A stretch of 24,675 bases of DNA from Desulfobacterales bacterium CG23_combo_of_CG06-09_8_20_14_all_52_9 (GTDB lineage Bacteria; Desulfobacterota; Desulfobacteria; Desulfobacterales; UBA2156): assembly GCA_002771315.1 (NCBI GenBank), contig PCSF01000243.1, forward strand, positions 405-25,079. Direction: 5' to 3'. The notes beneath the pieces are model-generated. The model saw nothing but the letters and a program-made list of their open reading frames with translations. It had not been told where the DNA came from and did no database searches. The position numbers were made by a program, and so were the translations under genes. Shown here piece by piece: positions 16,474 through 23,425 of the stretch (position 1 is its first letter; every line of letters begins with the position of its first letter).

Positions 16474-16821
16474 TTACGCCGGTGCCAGCTCCTGTAAATG
16501 CTGCACAAGGGATACGATGGAAAAGGGCTTCGCTAAGACCGAATTGAAATCGGCTGTCTCCAGAAGCCAGGGTGTCCCCGATATTCCGATGACCGGTGTA
16601 CGGCTCCGCTCGGATTCCCGGATGTGACGGACCACCTCTTTTCCGTCCAACCCGGGCATCACCAGGTCGGTGATGACCGCGTCGAAATGGGCGGCATCGA
16701 ATTTTTTTACCCCTTCTTTCCCGCTGGCTGCAACCTCTACGCGGTATCCGTAAGCCTCCAATGCCATCTGAAGCATTTTCAAGATCTTTTTTTCGTCATC
16801 AATCACCAAGATGGTTCCCAT
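16474..16821 (-). CDS. Stand-alone response-regulator receiver domain (CheY-like)
   Basis: 115-residue single receiver domain with no output domain. The acidic pocket D8-D9, phosphoacceptor D52 (in ITDLVMPGLDG), the signalling hydroxyl S81, and K98 (in LAKPF) are all in place, so it should be phosphorylated by a histidine kinase and act by binding a partner. The ATG at 16821 is preceded by GAGG at 6 nt spacing; a longer frame runs upstream to 16899 without family similarity. No kinase gene is adjacent. The M20 peptidase gene follows after 184 nt on the same strand, and the relation between them is unclear. Paired repeats upstream could be regulatory. Confidence 0.88.
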   Translation of the reverse strand: MGTILVIDDEKKILKMLQMALEAYGYRVEVAASGKEGVKKFDAAHFDAVITDLVMPGLDGKEVVRHIRESERSRTPVIGISGTPWLLETADFNSVLAKPFSIVSLVQHLQELAPA

Positions 16822-16870
16822 GGCTGCCTCTTCGCGTTGATGCATCCCGACATTGTGTTTTCGGGTCGGC

Positions 16871-16899
16871 AGCTTACATCCCCAAAAAACTCTTGTCAA
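16871..16899 (-). promoter_or_regulatory. Possible promoter of the receiver-domain gene
   Basis: Minus strand TTGACA (16894-16899), a perfect -35 box, is followed after 17 nt by TAAGCT (16871-16876), a weak -10 box. It lies about 50 nt before the receiver ATG. Confidence 0.35.
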
Positions 16900-16903
16900 C
16901 TAC

Positions 16904-16943
16904 ATATTGTATCTTTTTTTGCTCAAACACATATATGTTGTAT
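16904..16943. repeat. Paired direct repeats upstream of the receiver-gene promoter
   Basis: ATATTGTAT (16904-16912) and ATGTTGTAT (16935-16943) differ at one position and start 31 bp apart, about three helical turns. A short palindrome ACATATATGT lies beside the second copy. On the minus strand they sit just upstream of the -35 box, where an activator could bind. The AT-richness makes chance occurrence possible. Confidence 0.3.
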
Positions 16944-17023
16944 TAAACAAAAGGACCATGGGAACCTTTTCGACGCTTTTCCATGCAATTTAAAGCAGTT
17001 AATGTGTGCAGGGAATGAAGATA

Positions 17024-18394
17024 TCATTTCATTGCAAATGGGGCTTGCGTGGCATATTTGAATAAAAAGGGGTCCCCTGCAGCCAAGGCAATGTCAAGAT
17101 ACGCCGTGTTCCCTCCGGTACTGGTCAAAGGAATATGGTCAAGGGCTCCCATGAGCTTATTCAGGCTTAATATCTTGGACCGATCGACTCCCGAAGGCGC
17201 CCTGGAAAAATCAAACGCGATGCGTACTATTCCGGGGTCCTCCCGATTGATGGGAATATCCCCGTGGGTGTGCCGGACATTTTGAACCATGACGTAAAAT
17301 TCTCCGGAATCATCTCTAAAAAATCCTGCAAGAATTTCAAGATATTCATGACCAGGCGCCGGTGCGATGTCGGTGACATACGGATCGCCTCCGGCGCCCC
17401 GTGACCACGGCACCGCGCCGGGGGGAATGTAATAATTGGTAGTGGAAACATACCGGACGTCGGTGCTGGTCATCTGAGTGACGGCCCTTCCCAGGCGGGT
17501 CATCTCCGCGTTGATCTGGGCCGCAACAGTCCACAGGCTGGTCTTGGGTGCATTAAAATCGGCTTGCCTGGTAAAAAAGGCTGGATCGAGCACATTATTC
17601 TCCGCGATCTGGTAAATAAACCAGGTGTGGCCGGTATATCCGTAAACAAGCCCCATGAACGCCTCCCATCGCAGATCCGATTCCGAGATCACCTCTTCCC
17701 GGTCCGAATAATGGGAATAGAGATAGCGCCAATAGGGTTTGTTGTACCTCAGACCGGCTCGACGGAATTTTGCAAGATGTTGGTATACGCTGCTGGTCCA
17801 GGTATAAACATCGTGGCTGATCACATCACCGTCCATATTCTGGCCATAATATTCGATCATCTGGTCGACCTCCGGTGCCAGAAAAGAAAAATTCATAATC
17901 AAAAGAGCCTCGGGGTCATAGGCTCTGATGGCATTAATTCCGGTTCCGCACTGGAAGAATTCGGCCAGGGTCATGGGTTCGTCTCCGATCTGGTAGCCGA
18001 TTCTGCCTACAGCATTTGCGGGATACCCCCCGACCAAAATTCCGTTGGCCCGGCTGGTGCCGTCCGGCTGCATCCAGGACACGAAGCGAAAACTCGGATT
18101 TCCCACGGCGGCCCATGCGTCCATCTCCTCGGGAAGGCCGTCTTCCCACAGGTGGACGGCATTGGCATAAAACCCGTTGAAATAGTCGTTTACGAAGCGC
18201 GCCGGCGGCGGCCCCATGGAAACGGTAAGACCGCTGATGAGCATGGGATTATTACGAGTCCACTGGATTCCGCGGGTGAGTGTCGGCGGGGACCATGGGT
18301 CCTCTGATGGGGGGTCATCTTCGACATCAATGCATCCCAAAACGGTCAAAGCAGCCAGCAAAATAGTTGCTTTTATTAAAAACGTTCGAATCAT
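17024..18394 (-). CDS. Lipoprotein with glycoside-hydrolase-like features, function unknown
   Basis: 456-residue predicted lipoprotein. The ATG at 18394 follows a GGGAG ribosome-binding site. The signal peptide ends in a lipobox LTVLGC, with C21 as the lipid-modified residue; the next residues (IDVEDD) are acidic. The mature part looks like a TIM-barrel hydrolase: strands rich in aromatic residues (NAVHLWEDG, RFVSWMQPDG), a IGYQIGDEP segment with E139 in the position of a general acid in several glycosidase families, SHDVYTW (193-199), and GYTGHTWFIYQ (252-262) near the expected end of the barrel. A beta-rich C-terminal portion follows (about 345-450). I cannot assign a family or substrate. 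It begins 32 nt after the stop of the acyl-CoA ligase gene and is probably co-transcribed, an unexpected pairing of a cytoplasmic acyl-transfer enzyme with a secreted one. Confidence 0.7.
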   Translation of the reverse strand: MIRTFLIKATILLAALTVLGCIDVEDDPPSEDPWSPPTLTRGIQWTRNNPMLISGLTVSMGPPPARFVNDYFNGFYANAVHLWEDGLPEEMDAWAAVGNPSFRFVSWMQPDGTSRANGILVGGYPANAVGRIGYQIGDEPMTLAEFFQCGTGINAIRAYDPEALLIMNFSFLAPEVDQMIEYYGQNMDGDVISHDVYTWTSSVYQHLAKFRRAGLRYNKPYWRYLYSHYSDREEVISESDLRWEAFMGLVYGYTGHTWFIYQIAENNVLDPAFFTRQADFNAPKTSLWTVAAQINAEMTRLGRAVTQMTSTDVRYVSTTNYYIPPGAVPWSRGAGGDPYVTDIAPAPGHEYLEILAGFFRDDSGEFYVMVQNVRHTHGDIPINREDPGIVRIAFDFSRAPSGVDRSKILSLNKLMGALDHIPLTSTGGNTAYLDIALAAGDPFLFKYATQAPFAMK

Positions 18395-18426
18395 CTTATC
18401 TCCCTTATTCTTTTAGGTGCCGATTT

Positions 18427-21108
18427 TCAAAGAGTCGTCGAGTTCAGGTCGATGGTCAAATCATACACTCCGGATTCCCGATTGTATTTCATCGCAAATC
18501 CCATCTTTTTTCCAAGTCGCTGCATGTGAATATTTTCCTGCAGAACGCCACCCCACACGGTCTCGATGGATCGGCCCTTGGCAATGCGCAGCGCATGTTC
18601 CAGGAGAACAGCACCGATTCCTTTCCCCTGCCATGGATCGGCGATGACGATGGCAAACTCGGCCTGCTTTCCGTCCGGATGGGAAATAATCCTGGCCACC
18701 CCGAGAATCCTCTCCTCTTTTTCATTTTTTTCCAACGCCACCAGGGCAATTTCTTTGTCATAGTCGATCTGCGTCAGTCTTTCCAGCATTTCAGGAGTAA
18801 TGGTCTTCATATGATGGAAAAATCGATAGTAAATAGTATTCGGTGAAAGTCTATAAAATAAAACCTCCAGCAGCGGGGCATCCTCTGGTATGATGGGCCG
18901 AATGAAAAGGGAAATGCCGGTTCGGGTGGTTATGGAGGCCTCCTGATCCTGCGGATACGGACTAATGACCAGATGCATCGGGGAAGGTTTGGTGCTTCGT
19001 TTCAACACCAGACGGGCATCCAGGGCGCAAGGTATTCCGTCTTTAACCGCCACAGGGTTCATATCGAGTTCGGCGATATCAGGAAAATCCATGACGAGCT
19101 GGGCCAGCCTTACAAGCATCTCCTCCAAAAGGGCCATGTCTGCAGGAGGGCGATTCCGATAACCTTGCAACAGTCGGTATGCCCGAGTTTCCTCCATCAG
19201 CCTTCGGGCCAGGAGGCGATTAAGGGGTGGAAGGCCGATGGCGCAATCCTTGAGGATTTCAGTAAAGATGCCGCCCAAACCGAACAGGATCACCGGACCG
19301 AAGTTTTCATCCCGTTTGGCGCCAATTAACAGTTCGTAATCCGGGCGTTCAATGTATGGCTGCAAGGAGACGCCCATGACACGGGCATCGGGGTTATAGG
19401 CTTTTGCGCCTTGCATGATGCGGTGATAACTCTTCCGGATCTCTTCCGGGCTGTTTAAATCAAGATGAACGCCGTCCGCTTCCGTTTTGTGAGTGATATC
19501 CGGTGAGATCAGCTTCATGGCCAAAGGATACCCCAGCCTTTCGGCTCTGGATACGGCCTCTGATTCCGACAAAGCGAACTGTACGGGATTGACTCGGATG
19601 CCGTAAGCCTCCAGAACAGCCTTGGAAGCATCTTCCGTCAGCGTTGAACACGGGCCGTTCAGGGCGGCGGCAATCAGGCCGGCAGCCCGATCCTTGTCGC
19701 AGGAAATTTTTTTTAGAAAACGCGGCGGGATTTCCATTAGCGTTTCGAGGTTCCTGGAATAGGCGACCATATAAAGAAACGCCCGGACGGCTTTTTCTGG
19801 TGTATCGTAAGTCGGTATGCCGGCCTGGTTCAGGATTTCGATCCCCTTCTGGACAACTTTGCCTCCCATCCATGACGTAAAGACCGGAACCATTTTATCG
19901 GAAAGGCTTGTCGCCACCTTTTTTGCAACATCGGCGGGATCAGACAGGGCCAGGGGAACCATAATGACAAGAATACCGCCCGGGCGTTCTTCTTTCAGGC
20001 AGATTTTCAGAGTTTTTTCGTAGCAGTCTGCAGTGGCATCCCCGATCATGTCGATGGGGTTGTTCCGGCTCCACAACGGAGGCAGAACGTCATCCAGTGC
20101 TTTCAGGGTCTCAGTACTCATGGAAGCAGGCTCGATACCGTACCGGGCAAGTGCATCGGCAGCCATCACACCCGGTCCTCCCCCGTTGGTGATGATGACC
20201 AGATCGGAACTCCTGGGCCGAGCTTGCTTGGCCATCAACTCCGCACAATCGAACAGCTCCTCGAAGGTATCCACCCGTACAATCCCCGCCCGCTTGAACG
20301 CCGCATCATAGACGACATCTTCTCCTGCCATGGCACCGGTGTGGGATGCCGCCGCCCGTGCTCCTGCGGCACTGCGTCCGGATTTAAGCGCCACAATGGG
20401 CTTCACCCGAGATACCGCCCTCGCCGCGCTCATGAACTTCCTGAAGTGGGTCAGGCTTTCGATGTAAAGGAGGATGCTTTTGACCTTGGGATCGTTTCCC
20501 AGATAATCGATGCAGTCTCCGAAATCCACGTCCAGCATGGAACCGATGCTGATAAAATGACTAAAACCGAAGTTTTCCTGAATGGCCGCATCAAGAATGG
20601 CGGCACATAGCGCGCCACTTTGAGAGATAAAAGCCAGGTTTCCGGATTTGGGCATTCCCGAGCTGAAACTGGCGTTGAGGTTGAGCGATGGAATGATTAT
20701 ACCGACGCAGTTGGGGCCTACGATGCGAAGGTTCCCTTTCCTTGCATTTTCCCAGATTTTTCCTTCAAGAGCTTCTCCTTTTTGACCGATTTCTTTTCCT
20801 CCCGCCGAAATGATGACCGCGCCTTTCACACCTGCCGTGACACAGGCATCAATCACATCCGGGACGGTTGAAATCGGAGAGGCGATCAGGGCCATATCCA
20901 CAGAGAAACCGATATCCGTAACATTCGGAACGGCTTCTTTTCCAAAAATGGATCGGTGGTTGGGATTGACGGGGATCACCGTTCCTGGGTATCCCCCTTC
21001 AATCAGATTTCTCATCAAGGCCCATCCGATGCTCCCTTCCTTTTCGCTTGCACCGACCACGGCGATGGATTCGGGTTCAAATATCCGATTCAGGTTAGAA
21101 ATGCCCAC
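18427..21108 (-). CDS. Acyl-CoA ligase (ADP-forming) fused to a GNAT acetyltransferase (Pat/PatZ-like)
   Basis: 893-residue two-part protein. The start is the GTG at 21108, chosen for its GGAGG site 7 nt upstream; a TTG nine codons earlier has none. Order: CoA-binding Rossmann domain (about 10-130), ligase domain with NCVG (132-135) and SHTGAMAGED (255-264) containing the phosphohistidine H256, second ligase subdomain (about 300-450), ATP-grasp domain (about 480-700), then a GNAT domain (about 730-890) with QGKGIG (827-832). Known relatives with this layout include the protein acetyltransferase Pat, where the ligase half is a regulatory relic lacking the His. Here H256 is kept, so acetyl- or acyl-CoA ligase activity is possible. 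Likely roles: acyl-CoA/ATP interconversion, or lysine acetylation of acyl-CoA synthetases. Confidence 0.88.
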   Translation of the reverse strand: MGISNLNRIFEPESIAVVGASEKEGSIGWALMRNLIEGGYPGTVIPVNPNHRSIFGKEAVPNVTDIGFSVDMALIASPISTVPDVIDACVTAGVKGAVIISAGGKEIGQKGEALEGKIWENARKGNLRIVGPNCVGIIIPSLNLNASFSSGMPKSGNLAFISQSGALCAAILDAAIQENFGFSHFISIGSMLDVDFGDCIDYLGNDPKVKSILLYIESLTHFRKFMSAARAVSRVKPIVALKSGRSAAGARAAASHTGAMAGEDVVYDAAFKRAGIVRVDTFEELFDCAELMAKQARPRSSDLVIITNGGGPGVMAADALARYGIEPASMSTETLKALDDVLPPLWSRNNPIDMIGDATADCYEKTLKICLKEERPGGILVIMVPLALSDPADVAKKVATSLSDKMVPVFTSWMGGKVVQKGIEILNQAGIPTYDTPEKAVRAFLYMVAYSRNLETLMEIPPRFLKKISCDKDRAAGLIAAALNGPCSTLTEDASKAVLEAYGIRVNPVQFALSESEAVSRAERLGYPLAMKLISPDITHKTEADGVHLDLNSPEEIRKSYHRIMQGAKAYNPDARVMGVSLQPYIERPDYELLIGAKRDENFGPVILFGLGGIFTEILKDCAIGLPPLNRLLARRLMEETRAYRLLQGYRNRPPADMALLEEMLVRLAQLVMDFPDIAELDMNPVAVKDGIPCALDARLVLKRSTKPSPMHLVISPYPQDQEASITTRTGISLFIRPIIPEDAPLLEVLFYRLSPNTIYYRFFHHMKTITPEMLERLTQIDYDKEIALVALEKNEKEERILGVARIISHPDGKQAEFAIVIADPWQGKGIGAVLLEHALRIAKGRSIETVWGGVLQENIHMQRLGKKMGFAMKYNRESGVYDLTIDLNSTTL

Positions 21109-21115
21109 GCTTTTG

Positions 21116-21120
21116 CCTCC
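21116..21120 (-). promoter_or_regulatory. Ribosome-binding site deciding the GTG start of the acyl-CoA ligase
   Basis: GGAGG on the minus strand sits 7 nt before the GTG at 21108. No comparable site precedes the upstream TTG at 21135, so the shorter protein is preferred. Confidence 0.6.
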
Positions 21121-21156
21121 GTATTGATTTAACAAAAATATTTCCTTTGCCTGTAA

Positions 21157-21186
21157 AAAATAGGCACCACTTCAAGAACATGTCAA
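21157..21186 (-). promoter_or_regulatory. Predicted promoter of the acyl-CoA ligase operon
   Basis: Minus-strand TTGACA (21181-21186), a perfect -35 box, is followed after 18 nt by TATTTT (21157-21162), 4 of 6 to consensus. It sits in the 192-bp divergent gap shared with the antiporter gene. Confidence 0.45.
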
Positions 21187-21300
21187 ATGTCCTGTTTCGC
21201 GTCAAGGGATTCCCTTCTTGTCCCAGCTTTAAAAAAAAGATATGGGAAAACACATTGGTTTGGAAAAGAACTCATTCGTTCATGCTTTTGGGATAACCGT

Positions 21301-22995
21301 ATGGAGTTATGGTCGGTTCTAGCTGAAATTCTTCTTCTGGTAGGACTTGCCTTTGCCTTTGGCACGCTTTCCAAAAGGCTCCGGCAAAGCCCCATCATCG
21401 GCTACTTGGCTGCCGGTGTCGTCGCCGGCCCCGTTCTCTTTAATAAAAACGCCGTCACCACCATGGCAGAACTCGGTGTCGATTTGATGCTCTTTTCCAT
21501 CGGGTTGGAATTTTCCGTTAGTCGCCTGAAAGCCATGGGCTCCCGGATCCTCGGTGCCGGTGTCTTACAAATCGTCTTGACGGCCCTGCTCTTTGTCCCA
21601 TTGCTTTTTCTGGCCTTCCCTCTGGGCCGATCCTTGACGCTGGGCATCCTTTTATCGTTCAGTTCAACGGCTGTTGTTCTCAGAGTCCTGATCGAAAACA
21701 CTATGCTGGATTCGGTTCGCGGAAGAATCGCGTTGGCCATTCTTCTGGTTCAGGACCTGGCGGTAGTACCATTTCTCCTAGTCTTGTCATTTTTCAACCC
21801 TGCATCCCAGGAAACCCACATCCTGATTCAGGCGGTAAAGACTGTTGCCGGTGCCGCGGGCTTGATTTTCATATTTTATCTTGCGTTTTACCAAATGATC
21901 CCGAAACTCATGATGACCCGCGGGTTTTTTGCGGAACGCGAGTTGGTGGTGCTCCTGGCGATCCTTTCGGCCCTGGGGGCCATCTGGGGGGCACACGCCC
22001 TTGGCTTATCACCGGCATTGGGTGCGTTCATTGCCGGCATGCTGCTGGGGGAATCTCCCTTCGCTTCCCAGATCCGTTCGGATATCGGATCCATCCGTAT
22101 CCTGTTTTTGACACTCTTTTTTACTTCCATCGGTATGTTGCTCGATCCTCGTTGGATGCTCTCTCATATCCATCTGGTGGCGATTTCGACCCTCCTCATT
22201 TTTTTTATTAAGACCCTTGCGGCCTCCGGAAGCGCCTTTATCGCCGGCCTCACCCGGCGTCAGGCTTTGACCACCGGGATTACTCTGGCACAGATCGGTG
22301 AATTTTCGCTGGTCGCCGCTTCGACCGCGGCTCAAAATCGGATCATCGGGGAAGAGATCCTTACATTTGTCGTCGGCGTGACCGTCCTGTCTTTGTTCCT
22401 GACCCCTTATTTGGTGGTCTATGCCCAGCCTCTTGCTGGCTTTTTATTAAAACGTCTCGCCGGTGAAAGATCTATACCTGAAGAAGAATCCCGATCCGGC
22501 GCACCTGATATGGTTTGCGGTATCTGCATTATCGGCTTCGGGCCTGCCGGCCAGCGTGTCGCCGAGGCGCTGATGAAGAAAAACTGGCAACCGGAAATCA
22601 TCGAGTTGAACCCCATCAGTGCGAAAAAAGCTCAAGATATGGGATTGATTGTCCATCAGGGAGACGCCACCTCCTTAGATTTCATTAAACATTGCAGAAT
22701 CGAGGGATTCCGGGTGGTGGTTATCGCCATCCCCGATCCGTCTTCTGCGCAGACCCTCATCCGCCATGTGCGGACCCTGTCTTCTGAGTGCATCCTCGTC
22801 GTGCGCGCCCGGTACGATATCACCTGCCAGTCCCTAAAAGCGGCCGGAGCCGACATCCTGGTCAATGAAGAAAATCTGGTCGGAGAAAAGCTAGCCGAAG
22901 CGCTATCAGCCGTCATGGAAAAAGACGGGACGTGGGAAATGGCTTGCGGTATTGCCGGATCGCATGCGGAACCAAAGCCTTCAAAGGAGAGTTGA
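21301..22995 (+). CDS. KefB/KefC-type cation:proton antiporter (CPA2) with TrkA-N domain
   Basis: 564-residue inner-membrane transporter, probably moving K+ or Na+ against H+ to adjust cytoplasmic pH or ion content. About 12-13 membrane segments lie in residues 5-385; GYLAAGVVAGP (34-44) and LLVQDLAVVP (148-157) are characteristic, the latter with the ion-binding Asp (D152). LSPALGAFIAGMLLGES (236-252) is also typical. A linker leads to a cytoplasmic nucleotide-binding TrkA-N domain (about 405-535) with the GFGPAG loop (412-417), implying control by NAD(H) or a related ligand. The ATG at 21301 has GGGA 7 nt upstream and begins where the family begins; a longer frame from 21187 adds a non-family N-terminus. 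No KefF/G-like ancillary gene is next to it. It is divergent from the acyl-CoA ligase operon. Confidence 0.88.
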   Translation: MELWSVLAEILLLVGLAFAFGTLSKRLRQSPIIGYLAAGVVAGPVLFNKNAVTTMAELGVDLMLFSIGLEFSVSRLKAMGSRILGAGVLQIVLTALLFVPLLFLAFPLGRSLTLGILLSFSSTAVVLRVLIENTMLDSVRGRIALAILLVQDLAVVPFLLVLSFFNPASQETHILIQAVKTVAGAAGLIFIFYLAFYQMIPKLMMTRGFFAERELVVLLAILSALGAIWGAHALGLSPALGAFIAGMLLGESPFASQIRSDIGSIRILFLTLFFTSIGMLLDPRWMLSHIHLVAISTLLIFFIKTLAASGSAFIAGLTRRQALTTGITLAQIGEFSLVAASTAAQNRIIGEEILTFVVGVTVLSLFLTPYLVVYAQPLAGFLLKRLAGERSIPEEESRSGAPDMVCGICIIGFGPAGQRVAEALMKKNWQPEIIELNPISAKKAQDMGLIVHQGDATSLDFIKHCRIEGFRVVVIAIPDPSSAQTLIRHVRTLSSECILVVRARYDITCQSLKAAGADILVNEENLVGEKLAEALSAVMEKDGTWEMACGIAGSHAEPKPSKES

Positions 22996-23425
22996 AGCCG
23001 AATGGGGTCTCCCGGGTACGTCTCATGAATCCGGAAAAACGAATGGGCGAAAAGCCGGCGCATCTGCATGGCTTCCAGAGAGCCATCCGGCATAGGTCAT
23101 TTTATCATGCCATTGATCGATATCGTTTTCACAGGCAGTCTAGAAAAAGTCCCCCCGGACCCTGCAAATGTCATACGCATCTGAAAATTTGTTGCACAGA
23201 TCAGAGTATGAATCTTTGACCGGATTAAAATTGTTAAAAAATCATTTCATTCATTCGTTGATTTCCTTTCGTTGAGCGTTAACATACAAACTAATGACGC
23301 AATAAACCGAATCAAGCCAATTTCTTTAAAATATAAAGGAAAAGGGTCTTCGTGTAATCGAGTGGGTCATTTTATATCTCTTTGAGCATGCACGTCAGAA
23401 TTTTCAACCTACATCAGGAGCCATC
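22996..23425. other. Long intergenic region, mostly AT-rich
   Basis: 430 bp with no supportable gene. Near 23068-23086 is a small inverted repeat (ATGGCT/AGCCAT with 7-nt loop) without a T-run; it could be a weak end signal for the antiporter transcript. A tiny frame of 25 codons at 23107 has no ribosome-binding site and is not called. The second half (23180-23400) is AT-rich and should hold the promoter of the next gene. Confidence 0.5.
23258..23285 (+). promoter_or_regulatory. Possible promoter of the LTA-synthase-like gene
   Basis: TTGATT (23258-23263) and TAACAT (23280-23285), both 4 of 6 to consensus, are 16 nt apart, about 140 nt upstream of the ATG at 23426. Several other AT-rich combinations exist, so this is one candidate only. 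Confidence 0.25.

Noticed and set aside
16290..16508. N-terminal extension of the M20 peptidase
   Set aside because: The extension overlaps the receiver gene end and has no signal peptide or domain; the ATG at 16289 has a ribosome-binding site and the family start.
17564..18307. A 247-codon plus-strand open frame opposite the lipoprotein gene
   Set aside because: The minus-strand frame has a lipoprotein signal, a good ribosome-binding site and a coherent fold; the plus-strand frame has none of these.
23107..23184. A 25-codon frame starting at ATG 23107
   Set aside because: It is short, lacks a ribosome-binding site and has no recognisable homologue pattern; chance is the simplest explanation.
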